64,000 nucleotides of DNA, taken from positions 1 through 64,000 of the forward strand of contig JBARAD010000085.1 of the NCBI GenBank assembly GCA_049791675.1, written 5' to 3'. Positions 8,962-18,355 of the stretch are shown here, piece after piece. The DNA comes from Chryseosolibacter sp049791675. GTDB taxonomy: Bacteria; Bacteroidota; Bacteroidia; Cytophagales; Cyclobacteriaceae. Under the pieces are notes generated by a model that did no database searches, had not been told where the DNA came from, and saw only the letters and a program-made list of their open reading frames with translations. A program made the translations under genes and the position numbers. Every line of letters begins with the position of its first letter. The first letter of the stretch is position 1.

Positions 8962-10515
8962 GTGCATAATAATTTCTACTTTCTACGTCAGCTCAGTACG
9001 GTCCTCGGATCGAAATTAACCGGCGCGGTTATTTCGGAATGCTTCAGTCAAAGCAAGGACGAGCTGATCATTCGCTTTGAAATACAGCAACAATCTTTTG
9101 TGATCAGGGCAAGTCTGCTGCCGGATGTCAGTTGTCTTTCTTTTCCCGTGGATTTTCAGCGCGCCCGAAAGAACAGCGTTGACCTGTTTCCTGACCTGAT
9201 CGGCACACGTGTGACGGGTGTCAGACAATTTCTGAATGAAAGAAGTTTTGCCCTGATTCTTTCGGATAGACTTGTCCTGCTCTTCAAGATGCACGCCAAC
9301 AGGACCAACGTCATACTTTTTCACGATCACACGGTGAAGGATCTTTTCCGCAAGAACCTTTCTGCTGACCACAACCTGACCCTTGAAGGACTCGACCGCA
9401 GGATAGACTGGAGTTTCGCCGCATTTCAGGGCCATGCCGGGAACCTCAAAGCGCTGTATTTTACTTTCGGAAAAATTGTATGGCAATACCTCGCCGACCA
9501 GGGATTTTTTTCCAAAAGCGCTGAAGAGCAATGGTCGGCTATTCAATCAATACTGCAGAAATTAAATGATCCGGTGTACTACATCACCCTGATCGCAGGA
9601 AAGCCGGCCCTGTCGTTGCTTGAAACGGGAATGGTGAAACATACTTTGACCGGGCCCCTCGCGGCGGCCAATGAATTCTACCACACCTTCACGCACCTTT
9701 ACGCCCTCTCCAAAGAAAAGGCAGCTTTATTGAACGCGCTTAGATCCAGATTCGAAGCGGGTCAACATTATTGCGAAAAGAATTCAGCGCGCCTCGGCGA
9801 AGTGAGATCCGATGATCATTACCGTCTGTGGGCCGACCTGATCATGGCCAACCTCCATGCGATACAGGGAGGATCCGAAAAAGTGGTGCTGGAAAACTTC
9901 TACGAAAGTGGGCGAAAGGAGGAGATCAGGTTGAAGAAGGATCTAAGTCCGCAAAAAAATGCCGAGGTATTCTACAGAAAAGCGAAAAACCAGCACATCG
10001 AGATCGAGCGGCTTGAAAGCGCTGTCCGGCAAAAGCAGGAGGAGCTTCAAACGATCCGCGAAAAGATGCAGCGGGTTGAGGGAGTCAGTGATTTGAAAAC
10101 CCTTCGGGCGCTAAAGGCAGAATTCTCTCCCGGCGAGGACGACAAAAAGTTAACCCTCGCCCTGCCGTACCACGAATTTATTTTCATGGGTTATCGGATC
10201 TGGGTAGGGAAGAACGCGCAGAGCAACGACACCCTTACCCTGAAATTCAGCTTTAAGGACGACCTGTGGCTTCACGCGAAAGATGTCAGCGGCTCGCATG
10301 TGCTGGTCAAATATCAGGCAGGAAAAAATTTCCCGAAGGATGTGATCGGGTATGCCGCCTCGCTGGCAGCCTTTAACTCGAAGCGCAGGAACGAGTCACT
10401 GTGTCCTGTGATCGTGACACCAAAAAAATTTGTCAGGAAGCGAAAAGGAGATCCTGCCGGCGCCGTGGTAGTGGAACGGGAGGAAGTTGTTATGGTAGTG
10501 CCTGCCAGGGGTTAG
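8962..10515 (+). CDS. NFACT/RqcH family ribosome-quality-control protein
   Basis: A 517-residue protein with the NFACT-N, coiled-coil and NFACT-R arrangement. NFACT-N includes the segment KMHANRTNVILF; residues about 320-380 are a charged coiled coil (NAEVFYRKAKNQHIEIERLE). NFACT-R near residues 400-500 contains YRIWVGKNAQSND and DDLWLHAKDVSGSHVLVKY, the family signature. RqcH-type proteins bind obstructed 50S subunits and promote alanine tailing of stalled nascent chains; older annotations call them fibronectin-binding proteins. The start is GTG at 8962; no ATG fits the N-terminal domain. A tandem repeat follows the stop. Confidence 0.88.
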   Translation: MHNNFYFLRQLSTVLGSKLTGAVISECFSQSKDELIIRFEIQQQSFVIRASLLPDVSCLSFPVDFQRARKNSVDLFPDLIGTRVTGVRQFLNERSFALILSDRLVLLFKMHANRTNVILFHDHTVKDLFRKNLSADHNLTLEGLDRRIDWSFAAFQGHAGNLKALYFTFGKIVWQYLADQGFFSKSAEEQWSAIQSILQKLNDPVYYITLIAGKPALSLLETGMVKHTLTGPLAAANEFYHTFTHLYALSKEKAALLNALRSRFEAGQHYCEKNSARLGEVRSDDHYRLWADLIMANLHAIQGGSEKVVLENFYESGRKEEIRLKKDLSPQKNAEVFYRKAKNQHIEIERLESAVRQKQEELQTIREKMQRVEGVSDLKTLRALKAEFSPGEDDKKLTLALPYHEFIFMGYRIWVGKNAQSNDTLTLKFSFKDDLWLHAKDVSGSHVLVKYQAGKNFPKDVIGYAASLAAFNSKRRNESLCPVIVTPKKFVRKRKGDPAGAVVVEREEVVMVVPARG

Positions 10516-10524
10516 GGCGAAGAG

Positions 10525-10604
10525 ATAAAAAGGTAAAAAGGTAAAAAGGTAAAAAGGTAAAAGGTAAAAGGGTAAAATGGTAAATAGGTAAGAAGGTAAA
10601 ATGG
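10525..10604. repeat. Tandem 8-base repeat (AAAAAGGT)
   Basis: About ten head-to-tail copies of AAAAAGGT, the later ones degenerate (AAAAGGGT, AAAATGGT, AAATAGGT, AAGAAGGT). They fill the gap between convergent rqcH and pyk. No spacer structure and no coding meaning is seen. Confidence 0.9.
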
Positions 10605-10722
10605 TGACGCACAGGATGAAGTCCCGGAGGGACGCCCTCATGAAAGAAGGCGCACCACCTGGATACATGACCGGGTCACCCGCTTAACCGTGGACGGTGG
10701 TCCTTGGTCCGTCGACCCCCAA

Positions 10723-12153
10723 CTATTTCACGACATTAATTTTCAAGGTGTTGGTGCGGGCCCTTTCCTGGATTGGCATACTCGCCAGGAAGATAAAGAT
10801 ATCACCCGACTTCACGTGACCTGCAGCTTTGAGCATCTGCTCAACGTCGGAGATCGTTTCATCGGTAGAATCGGTCTTATCGTAGTGGTAGGCACGTGAT
10901 CCCCACACGAGATTCATCTTGTTGATGAGTGACCGGTTTCCAGTAAAGACAAAGATATTGGCATTCGGGCGGTGTGAGGAAGCTTTGAAGGCGGTGTATC
11001 CGGAAGAGGTCATGCCGACAATGGCCTTCGCGCCCACGTCTTTCGCCAGCTTACATGCGGCGAGTACGAGACTGTCGTTCATGAACACGGAAGTCTCAGG
11101 ATTTACATCGCGGAATTTAAAATAAATGTTCGGATTCTTCTCCACGGAAGAGATCGTCCGCACCATCGAGCGGATCACCTCAAGGGGATATTTGCCCGAC
11201 GCCGTTTCAGCGGAAAGCATCAGCGCATCAGCGCCATCCATCACGGCATTGGCCACATCGTTTGTTTCCGCCCGTGTAGGCCTCGGGTTATCGATCATAC
11301 TTTCCATCATCTGGGTTGCAACGATCACCGGTTTTCCCGCCTTGTTACATTTTTCGACGAGCATCTTTTGCACCATGGGAACTTCTTCGAGCCATATTTC
11401 CACGCCCAGATCGCCGCGGGCCACCATGACAGCATCCGTCGCGCTGATGATCTCGTCTATATTATTGAGGGCTTCCGGTTTCTCAATTTTCGCCACGATC
11501 CTGGAGGTAGACTGATGGGAATCGAGTATCTCGCGCAGCTCTTTTATATCGGAAGCTTTCCTGACAAAGGAGAGTGCAATCCAGTCCACGTTATTTTTGA
11601 TACCGAACTCCAGATCCTGCAGGTCTTTCTCCGTCAGCGAGGGAGCGGTCACTTTCGTAAAGGGGAGGTTGATCCCTTTACGTGATTTCAAGGGGCCACC
11701 GTACACTACTTCCGTGAGGACCTCAGCTTCACGCACTTCTTTCACCTTCAGTTCGATCTTGCCGTCATCCACAAGGATCATATCGCCATACTTCACATCC
11801 CTGGGCAGTAACGTATAGGAAGTGCTGACGATGTCCTTATTACCCAATAGCTGGCGGGTGGTGATCACGAAGTCCTGGCCTCTTTCGATAATGGTGTCGG
11901 GCTGAACTTCCTGAACCCTGATTTTGGGACCTTGCAGATCCTGCAGGAGGGATACCGTGCAACCAAGTTCTTCATTGAGTTCCCTTGCAGCCTTGATGAC
12001 CTTTAAGTGATCTTCGTGGGTGCCGTGCGAAAAATTAAGCCGGAATACATCCACTCCTTCGCGTATTAACGCCCGTAACATATCTTTTGAATTGGAGGCA
12101 GGGCCTACTGTTGCTACAATTTTCGTTTTGTTGAAGGAAGCTTTCTCAAACAT
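10723..12153 (-). CDS. pyk: Pyruvate kinase
   Basis: Converts phosphoenolpyruvate and ADP to pyruvate and ATP, the last step of glycolysis. From the ATG at 12153 the protein has 476 residues and begins MFEKASFNKTKIVATVGPAS; an upstream in-frame start at 12216 gives an unlikely extension. The active-site signature IVAKIEKPEALNNIDEI holds the catalytic Lys, and MVARGDLGVEI, the substrate motif VFRLNFSHGTH and TNDVANAVMDGADALMLS are present. The C-terminal allosteric domain is intact (DIFIFLASMPIQERARTNT). An IPExxxVDY protein gene lies directly upstream on the same strand, as in other Bacteroidota. Confidence 0.97.
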   Translation of the reverse strand: MFEKASFNKTKIVATVGPASNSKDMLRALIREGVDVFRLNFSHGTHEDHLKVIKAARELNEELGCTVSLLQDLQGPKIRVQEVQPDTIIERGQDFVITTRQLLGNKDIVSTSYTLLPRDVKYGDMILVDDGKIELKVKEVREAEVLTEVVYGGPLKSRKGINLPFTKVTAPSLTEKDLQDLEFGIKNNVDWIALSFVRKASDIKELREILDSHQSTSRIVAKIEKPEALNNIDEIISATDAVMVARGDLGVEIWLEEVPMVQKMLVEKCNKAGKPVIVATQMMESMIDNPRPTRAETNDVANAVMDGADALMLSAETASGKYPLEVIRSMVRTISSVEKNPNIYFKFRDVNPETSVFMNDSLVLAACKLAKDVGAKAIVGMTSSGYTAFKASSHRPNANIFVFTGNRSLINKMNLVWGSRAYHYDKTDSTDETISDVEQMLKAAGHVKSGDIFIFLASMPIQERARTNTLKINVVK

Positions 12154-12212
12154 AAGGTTTAGTGTATATCGTGAATTTGATGGCTGCGAAACTGAACAAA
12201 AAGCATGAAGGA

Positions 12213-12632
12213 TCAAAAGATAAAGTTATACTTTGACTTAAGCCCCTCCAGCGGTATGGAAGCTACCAGTTCCACCGAGGGTATGGATTTCAAATGGTGC
12301 ACCAGTTGATCGGCAGGATGTTCTTCCATGGCCGCCAAAATTATAAAATCATAATGAGGAAACTCAGGTATTAGGTAATACTTTCCTGTATCCTGATCGG
12401 AGGGCCTGTTTTTAAAGAGTTTCAATCGATTGAGCGGCGTCTCGAATTCATAAAAAGAAAAGCACCTTTCCTCGCTGTTTTTGAATCCCACGACCAGGTC
12501 CGGCTGTTTTACCAGGCGGATGCCAAGCTGCTGATTGAGCTCCCATGCCAGCCTGTAACCGCGGGCGGCAGTGGTAACGCCCCACAGGCCAAAGTCAAAT
12601 TCGTAGTCGATTACTAACTTGCTTTTCTTCAT
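12213..12632 (-). CDS. IPExxxVDY family protein
   Basis: A 139-residue protein of unknown function. It carries the family signature around residues 88-96 (LIPEFPHYDFIIL, matching IPE-x3-Y/V-D-Y/F). No signal peptide or membrane segment is seen. From knowledge of the family, this gene is a regular neighbour of pyk, acpP, fabF and rnc in Bacteroidota, and that order is kept here: pyk downstream on the same strand and acpP divergent. The association suggests a link to central metabolism or lipid synthesis, but no activity is known to me. Confidence 0.8.
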   Translation of the reverse strand: MKKSKLVIDYEFDFGLWGVTTAARGYRLAWELNQQLGIRLVKQPDLVVGFKNSEERCFSFYEFETPLNRLKLFKNRPSDQDTGKYYLIPEFPHYDFIILAAMEEHPADQLVHHLKSIPSVELVASIPLEGLKSKYNFIF

Positions 12633-12684
12633 TTTTATACCGAAAACAGGCGTTTTCGCGCCATTTGGGCAAGATCAAAAAAGT

Positions 12685-12715
12685 TTGACAATATTCATGT
12701 AAATCTCTTTCTTTG
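12685..12715 (+). promoter_or_regulatory. Probable acpP-fabF promoter
   Basis: TTG at 12685-12687, then 20 bases, then TTTCTTTG at 12708-12715, one base off the TAnnTTTG box. The spacing matches the Bacteroidota consensus. A perfect short palindrome AGAGATTT-TT-AAATCTCT (12717-12734) sits at the expected transcription start. The ATG of acpP is at 12748. Confidence 0.55.
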
Positions 12716-12747
12716 CAGAGATTTTTAAATCTCTAAACAGAAAAAAC

Positions 12748-12987
12748 ATGTCTGAAATTGCACAAAAAGTAAAACAGATTATCATTGAGAAATTGGGCGT
12801 TGAAGAATCCGAAGTGACTCCGGAGGCCAGCTTCACCAATGACCTCGGAGCCGATTCACTCGATACTGTAGAACTTATCATGGAGTTCGAAAAGGAATTC
12901 AACATTTCAATTCCTGATGATCAGGCCGAAAATATCTCAACTGTTGGCCAGGCGATCTCTTACCTGGAGCAAAACGTTAAGAAATAA
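12748..12987 (+). CDS. acpP: Acyl carrier protein
   Basis: A 79-residue acidic acyl carrier protein. The phosphopantetheine attachment serine is S37 in the DSL motif (NDLGADSLDTVELIMEFEKE). It carries growing acyl chains in type II fatty-acid synthesis. fabF follows 37 bases downstream on the same strand and rnc after that, the classic acpP-fabF-rnc arrangement. Length and charge are typical. Confidence 0.98.
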   Translation: MSEIAQKVKQIIIEKLGVEESEVTPEASFTNDLGADSLDTVELIMEFEKEFNISIPDDQAENISTVGQAISYLEQNVKK

Positions 12988-13024
12988 TTGATAACTGCCT
13001 TTCTACATTCACACAACTTAGAAC

Positions 13025-14272
13025 ATGATTTTGAAGCGAGTAGTCGTTACGGGACTTGGTGCACTCACCCCCATCGGAAATACCCTCCAGGAATACTGGA
13101 ACGGGCTGAAAAGTGGGAACAGTGGGGCTGCTCCGATTACGCGATTTGACGCTTCGCTGTTTAAAACCAGGTTTGCGTGTGAAGTAAAGAACTTTGATGT
13201 AGGCAATTTCATGGACCGCAAGGAAGCCAGGAAAATGGATCCCTTTGCCCAGTACGCCATGGTAGCGGTTGATGAAGCTGTAAAAGATTCAAACCTTCCC
13301 CTGAAGGAAGTCGACCTGAACCGCGTTGGTGTGATTTGGGGTTCGGGCATCGGGGGGTTGCTTACCTTTCAGGAAGAAGTAAAGAGCTACGCCAAAGGTG
13401 ATGGCACGCCCCGATTCAATCCTTTCTTTATTCCTAAAATGATCCCAGACCTCAGTGCAGGTCATATCTCAATTAAATACGGCTTTCGCGGACCGAACTA
13501 TGTTACGGTTTCTGCCTGCGCATCTTCGACCAATGCCTTATACGACGCATTTACGTTCCTTCGTTTGGGAAAGGCTGATGTGATCGTCTCCGGAGGCTCT
13601 GAAGCCGCAGTATGTGAAGCCGGTGTCGGCGGTTTTAACGCGCTAAGGGCGCTTTCCGAAAGAAATGATTCTCCGGAAACAGCTTCGCGTCCCTATGATA
13701 AAGACCGCGATGGATTTGTCCTCGGTGAAGGGGCCGGAGCCCTGATCCTTGAGGAATATGAACATGCGAAGAAGCGGGGCGCAAAAATCTACGCTGAAAT
13801 CATCGGAGGCGGAATGTCATCCGATGCTTATCACATTACAGCGCCCCATCCCGAGGGACTGGGAATCATCCAGGTGATGTACAACGCACTGGAGGATGCG
13901 GGCATCAAACCCGAAGAAGTAGACTATATCAATACCCACGGCACCTCCACCCCACTCGGAGATTTCGGAGAAATCAAAGCCATCCAGAAAGTGTTCGGCC
14001 AGCACGCCTCCAAGATGAACATCAGTTCTACCAAGAGTATGACCGGACACTTGCTGGGCGCAGCGGGAGCCATCGAGACCATCGCGTGCCTGCTTGCCAT
14101 TAACCAGTCGGTCATCCCCCCTACTATCAACCATTTTACAGATGACCCGGAGATGGATCCGAACCTGAACATGACCTTCAACAAAGCCCAGGAACGCAAT
14201 GTGAACATCGCACTCAGCAATACATTCGGCTTTGGAGGACATAATTTCTCCATCCTGCTGAGAAAAATCTGA
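13025..14272 (+). CDS. fabF: Beta-ketoacyl-ACP synthase II
   Basis: Condensing enzyme of fatty-acid elongation, 415 residues. The Cys-His-His triad is C165 (VSACASSTNAL), H305 (NTHGTSTPLGD) and H342 (MTGHLLGAAGA). The N-terminus VVVTGLGALTPIGNT and C-terminus NTFGFGGHNFSILL are standard. It elongates malonyl-ACP with acyl-ACP and works with the ACP encoded just upstream. The start at 13025 gives the canonical N-terminus. Confidence 0.98.
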   Translation: MILKRVVVTGLGALTPIGNTLQEYWNGLKSGNSGAAPITRFDASLFKTRFACEVKNFDVGNFMDRKEARKMDPFAQYAMVAVDEAVKDSNLPLKEVDLNRVGVIWGSGIGGLLTFQEEVKSYAKGDGTPRFNPFFIPKMIPDLSAGHISIKYGFRGPNYVTVSACASSTNALYDAFTFLRLGKADVIVSGGSEAAVCEAGVGGFNALRALSERNDSPETASRPYDKDRDGFVLGEGAGALILEEYEHAKKRGAKIYAEIIGGGMSSDAYHITAPHPEGLGIIQVMYNALEDAGIKPEEVDYINTHGTSTPLGDFGEIKAIQKVFGQHASKMNISSTKSMTGHLLGAAGAIETIACLLAINQSVIPPTINHFTDDPEMDPNLNMTFNKAQERNVNIALSNTFGFGGHNFSILLRKI

Positions 14273-14378
14273 AAGCCCTGCGTCTGAATCAAAAAAATTG
14301 GCGGAAGGCCCACCATACGGCTTTTACATTAGAGAGAATTGTTAAATTAGCAACTCATTCATGACTAATTGACTTCGC

Positions 14379-15113
14379 TTGGTTTGGAAAATCCTTAAAC
14401 TCCCAAAAGGAAAAACAACAAATGATCAAAAGCTGATCAGGGCCATTCAAAATATTGCCGGCCTTACTCCTTCAAACCTGGAACTGTATCGCCTGGCTAC
14501 CCTGCACAGCTCCATTGCACAGGAAAATAAACACGGTCAGAAAGAATCAAATGAAAGACTGGAATACCTGGGCGATGCGATCCTGGGGGCCGCTGTCGCG
14601 GATTATCTCTTCAAGAAATTCCCTTTTAAGCCGGAAGGATTCCTGACGGAGATCCGCTCCCGTATCGTGAACCGCGAAGCGCTGAACCAGCTCGCACGTA
14701 AGATCGGAATCGCCAGTATCGTTCAATTTGACAACAAGAACGCTCACCTTCAGCAGGTGATCCTGGGCAATACGCTGGAGGCCATCGTCGGCGCCATCTA
14801 CCTCGACAAAGGTTTCCTGCGAACACGGAAATTCGTGATCGATAAAATGATCGCACCCAACTACGACCTTGAGGAACTCGTCAACTCCAACTTCAATTAC
14901 AAAAGCAAGATCATTGAATGGGCGCAGCGGGAAGGAAAAGAGGTGCGATTTGAGATCGTCAACGTAAAAAAAGCAAAAAATCACAAGGAGTTCACGGCAC
15001 AGGTTCTCGTTGACAATGAATCAAAAGGCACCGGTTACGGAAACAGCAAGAAGAAAGCCGAACAGGATGCCGCCTTCAAAACCTGTGAGATGTTGAATTT
15101 ATTTGAAGTGTAG
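14379..15113 (+). CDS. rnc: Ribonuclease III
   Basis: Endonuclease for double-stranded RNA (rRNA and mRNA processing), 244 residues. The catalytic signature NERLEYLGDAILGAAVADYL lies near residues 60-80; a second acidic site is in ILGNTLEAIVGAIYLDKGF. A C-terminal double-stranded-RNA-binding domain begins near residue 170 (NYKSKIIEWAQREGKEV ... GNSKKKAEQDAAFKTCEML). The start is TTG at 14379; an ATG at 14361 runs straight into a stop, so it cannot be used. Third gene of the acpP-fabF-rnc cluster. Confidence 0.96.
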   Translation: MVWKILKLPKGKTTNDQKLIRAIQNIAGLTPSNLELYRLATLHSSIAQENKHGQKESNERLEYLGDAILGAAVADYLFKKFPFKPEGFLTEIRSRIVNREALNQLARKIGIASIVQFDNKNAHLQQVILGNTLEAIVGAIYLDKGFLRTRKFVIDKMIAPNYDLEELVNSNFNYKSKIIEWAQREGKEVRFEIVNVKKAKNHKEFTAQVLVDNESKGTGYGNSKKKAEQDAAFKTCEMLNLFEV

Positions 15114-15137
15114 ACCATCCATTTTACTCCCCGGATT

Positions 15138-16970
15138 GTGAAAATCGCAGGCGCTACTGTTAATCAAACACCCATTGACTGGGCAAACAACACCCGGAAT
15201 ATCGTCGATGCAATCGAAGCGGCAAAGCGCCAGCAGGTGAAGCTACTTTGTTTCCCCGAGCTGACGATAACAGGCTACGGATGCGAGGATCTCTTCCTCA
15301 GCGAATGGGTATCCGAAAGGGCCTGGAAGGAGTTACTCATCATCCGTGAGAAATGCGAGGATATCACCGTTGCCGTCGGGCTCCCCTTCATACGCGACAG
15401 CATCATATACAATGCTGTCTGCGTGATCCGGGACCGGAAGATCCTCGGGGTAACCTTCAAGCAAAACCTCGCCCGCGACGGCGTACACTATGAACCCCGT
15501 TGGTTCACGGAAGGTACGCCTGGCGAGATCAAGGATTGCGCGAAAGGAGCAGACAAATTCCAGGTGGGCGACATCATCTATACTGTCGATGGTATCCGTT
15601 TTGGATTTGAAGTATGCGAAGACGCGTGGCGCAAGCATGAACGCCCGGGCTACCGCCTGTGCGAACGGGGTGTGGACCTTATCCTCAACCCGAGCGCCAG
15701 CCACTACGCGATGGGCAAGAGCGAACTGAGAGAGCAGGAAGTGGTGATCGACGGTTCGAAAAAATTCAAATGTGTGTACTTGTTTGTGAACCTTCTCGGC
15801 AATGAGGCAGGACGCATTATCTATGATGGTGATATCATCATCGGGCAGCATGGTAAACGCATCGCCATCAATGAGCGGCTGACCTTCGACGCTTATCGCG
15901 TCATGGCCTGTGAAGTGGATTTTAAAGTTCCGTCCAACACCAGGATCATTCCATCGACCGACAACAAGGAAATCAATGAAGAGGTGACGCGGGCCTTGTC
16001 GCTGGCGTTGTACGATTATATCCGCAAAAGCAAATCCAATGGCTTTGTCCTTTCCCTCAGCGGAGGCGCTGACTCAAGCCTCTGCGCGGTGCTCGCCGCA
16101 GAAATGGTTAAACGCGCGTCCGCTGCCCTGGGATGGAAACAATTCTGCGAGGTGTTTTCACTCTCCGAATCTGAAATAAACAACGACTGGAAAAAAGCGG
16201 TTGGCAAACTGCTGACCTGCGCCTATCAGGGCACGAAAAACTCTTCCGACGAAACACTTTCCGCGGCCCGCATCCTTGCCAGCAGTATCGGCGCCGAATT
16301 TCATGAATGGAAGATCGATGAAGAAGTTGAGTCGTATTCCGGAAAGATCGAAAAGGCGATCGGCCGAAAACTCAGCTGGACAACCGACGATATCACCCTC
16401 CAGAACATTCAGGCCCGCACCCGCTCACCGATCATCTGGATGCTGGCCAACATCAAACGCGCGGTATTGCTCACCACCTCCAACCGCAGCGAGGGTGATG
16501 TCGGGTATGCAACCATGGACGGCGACACGAGCGGAAGTCTCTCTCCCATCGCCGGCATCAGCAAGGTCTTTATCCTTCAGTGGCTTAAATGGGCAGAAAA
16601 GGCACTGGATCACGCCGGGCTGAATGCTGTTAACAACCTGCAGCCTACTGCCGAGCTGAGACCCCAGGAAAGGAATCAGACGGATGAAGCCGACCTGATG
16701 CCCTATTCTGTTCTGGTCAAGATCGAGCGATTGGCGATTTATGAGCGCAGGTCACCCAAAGATGTATTGCAGATGCTTTCTGCAGAATATGACAGGGCCA
16801 CACTGGAAGGCTATGTGCGCAAGTTTTTCAGGCTTTGGGCCCGGAACCAGTGGAAACGAGAACGCTTTGCTCCCTCCTTTCACCTGGATGATTTCAACAT
16901 CGATCCCCGTAGCTGGTGTCGGTTTCCGATACTTTCGTCAGGGTTCGAGGATGAGTTGAGGGGGTTGTGA
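15138..16970 (+). CDS. nadE: Glutamine-dependent NAD+ synthetase
   Basis: Final step of NAD synthesis, amidating deamido-NAD with glutamine nitrogen. The 610-residue protein joins an N-terminal nitrilase-type glutaminase domain, with triad E41 (FPELT), K108 (FKQNLARDG) and C160 (GFEVCEDAW), to a C-terminal synthetase domain with PP-loop SGGADSS at 308-314. Later motifs include TTSNRSEGDVGYATMDGDTSG and LRPQERNQTDE. The start is GTG at 15138, 24 bases after the rnc stop, so it may be co-transcribed with rnc. Confidence 0.96.
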   Translation: MKIAGATVNQTPIDWANNTRNIVDAIEAAKRQQVKLLCFPELTITGYGCEDLFLSEWVSERAWKELLIIREKCEDITVAVGLPFIRDSIIYNAVCVIRDRKILGVTFKQNLARDGVHYEPRWFTEGTPGEIKDCAKGADKFQVGDIIYTVDGIRFGFEVCEDAWRKHERPGYRLCERGVDLILNPSASHYAMGKSELREQEVVIDGSKKFKCVYLFVNLLGNEAGRIIYDGDIIIGQHGKRIAINERLTFDAYRVMACEVDFKVPSNTRIIPSTDNKEINEEVTRALSLALYDYIRKSKSNGFVLSLSGGADSSLCAVLAAEMVKRASAALGWKQFCEVFSLSESEINNDWKKAVGKLLTCAYQGTKNSSDETLSAARILASSIGAEFHEWKIDEEVESYSGKIEKAIGRKLSWTTDDITLQNIQARTRSPIIWMLANIKRAVLLTTSNRSEGDVGYATMDGDTSGSLSPIAGISKVFILQWLKWAEKALDHAGLNAVNNLQPTAELRPQERNQTDEADLMPYSVLVKIERLAIYERRSPKDVLQMLSAEYDRATLEGYVRKFFRLWARNQWKRERFAPSFHLDDFNIDPRSWCRFPILSSGFEDELRGL

Positions 16971-17002
16971 CCTGCCACGAGATCTTCCCACCCCTGAAGC
17001 CC

Positions 17003-17064
17003 TGCCCCTACCCCTAGATCCCCTGAAGGGGACTATAAATCCCCTTGAGGGGGATTTAGGGGCG
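17003..17064. repeat. Palindromic intergenic element (REP-like)
   Basis: The stretch CCCCTAGATCCCCTGAAGGGG pairs with CCCCTTGAGGGGGATTTAGGGG across a short AT-rich spacer (about 17011-17062), and smaller CCCCTGAAGGGG palindromes are nested within it. It follows nadE and precedes lgt. It resembles REP-type palindromes seen between Bacteroidota genes and may also end the nadE transcript, though no T run follows. Confidence 0.6.
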
Positions 17065-17093
17065 GTCGTCGTTAAATAATCCCCGAGGCCTGC

Positions 17094-17101
17094 TATATTT
17101 G
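17094..17101 (+). promoter_or_regulatory. Candidate -7 element (TATATTTG) before lgt
   Basis: TATATTTG is an exact TAnnTTTG box, but only five bases separate it from the lgt ATG at 17107. If used, the mRNA would be nearly or fully leaderless. No clear -33 TTG is seen. Confidence 0.35.
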
Positions 17102-17106
17102 CCGTT

Positions 17107-18231
17107 ATGGCCTTATTCAGTTACATCATTTGGAACGGCAGCCCTGAGATCTTCACGGCGGGATCCTTCGAACTTCGTTGGTACGGATTGTTTTTCGCGC
17201 TCGGATTTTTGATCAGTCAGCAAGTCCTGTATCATATATACCGCAAAGAAGGCAAGCCTGAATCCGACGTAGACACCCTTACCATTTACATGGTGGTCGC
17301 CACGATCTTAGGTGCACGCCTGGGCCACGTCATCTTTTATCAGCCCGAACTCATTTGGGAGGAGCCTCTGAGCATTTTTCTTCCTTTTGAATTCAGTCCC
17401 TTTAAATTCACGGGTCTTCAGGGCCTCGCCAGCCACGGCGGCGCCTTCGGCATCCTGTTGGCGCTCTGGCTGTACAGCAGAAAAAAGAAACCCGGCCAGA
17501 ATTTTTTTCAGGTAGTAGACAGGATTGTCATCGTCGTGGCGCTCACCGGCGCCCTGATCCGCCTCGGTAATTTTTTTAATTCCGAGATCATCGGCCTTCC
17601 CACAGAAGCAGCTGTTGGAGTCGTTTTCGCGAACCCGCTCACCGAAGCCATCGAGAATCCCAGGTTCGACCCGCAGCAAATGGTCGAATCTGTGGCTTAT
17701 CGTCAGAACGATTCCCTTCAGAGTCCGGGAAATGGCCGGGTGCCGCTATCTGTCTATGTTTTCTTTAAACCGGGGGTTCAGCAACAAGAGGCGCGCGCCC
17801 TCGTGGAATTTACGACCAAAGATCTCCTGGCAAACAGGCTTTATGAATTCTTCGATGAAGGAGCCGGGCCGCTGCATTACGAGATGACCACCCAGGAAAA
17901 TGGCGCCCTGGCCGCGCGCATCAATACCCTCGGCATTGCGCGTCATCCAGCCCAGCTGTATGAATCCATTTCCTGCGTATTTCTATTTATCTTGTTGTTT
18001 ATGATCTGGAGGCAATACAAAGAGAAGCTCCCCACCGGCAGGCTGTTCGGGATCTTTCTGATCGTCTGTTTCGGGTTGCGTTTTATCTACGAGTATTTAA
18101 AGGAAAATCAGGTTTCATTTGAAGATCAGTTGCCGCTCAACATGGGCCAGATCCTCAGTATTCCCCTGGTGGTTGCGGGAGTTTTCGTGCTTGCTTACTC
18201 CTATCGAAAAAAAAATAATCAGGTCAACTGA
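17107..18231 (+). CDS. lgt: Prolipoprotein diacylglyceryl transferase
   Basis: Inner-membrane enzyme that attaches diacylglycerol to the lipobox cysteine of prolipoproteins. Signatures include FFALGFLISQQVLYHIY, SHGGAFGILLAL (conserved His-Gly-Gly) and ALIRLGNFFNSEIIGLP with the essential Arg. At 374 residues it is longer than the enterobacterial enzyme (about 290). The extra length is a hydrophilic insert at about residues 180-275, between the RLGNFFNSE motif and HPAQLYES, which is probably periplasmic and is usual in this phylum as I recall. The window encodes many lipoprotein substrates. Confidence 0.96.
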   Translation: MALFSYIIWNGSPEIFTAGSFELRWYGLFFALGFLISQQVLYHIYRKEGKPESDVDTLTIYMVVATILGARLGHVIFYQPELIWEEPLSIFLPFEFSPFKFTGLQGLASHGGAFGILLALWLYSRKKKPGQNFFQVVDRIVIVVALTGALIRLGNFFNSEIIGLPTEAAVGVVFANPLTEAIENPRFDPQQMVESVAYRQNDSLQSPGNGRVPLSVYVFFKPGVQQQEARALVEFTTKDLLANRLYEFFDEGAGPLHYEMTTQENGALAARINTLGIARHPAQLYESISCVFLFILLFMIWRQYKEKLPTGRLFGIFLIVCFGLRFIYEYLKENQVSFEDQLPLNMGQILSIPLVVAGVFVLAYSYRKKNNQVN

Positions 18232-18355
18232 TTCGTGACCTTGATTCGTTGGTAAGGACCTGCGCACAGGGTTTGCGAAGTTACAGTGGTGGGTGTGTCC
18301 GGAGGGAAATCCCGAGGGGGATTCGGGATAATGAAAGTGTTATTGTATTTCCGTG

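Noticed and set aside
10396..10668. Minus-strand frame rich in Phe/Leu/Tyr
   Set aside because: It is the translation of the AAAAAGGT tandem repeat and gives a meaningless hydrophobic string.
15333..15851. 172-codon minus-strand frame within nadE
   Set aside because: Antisense to the nitrilase domain of nadE with all catalytic residues; no protein features.
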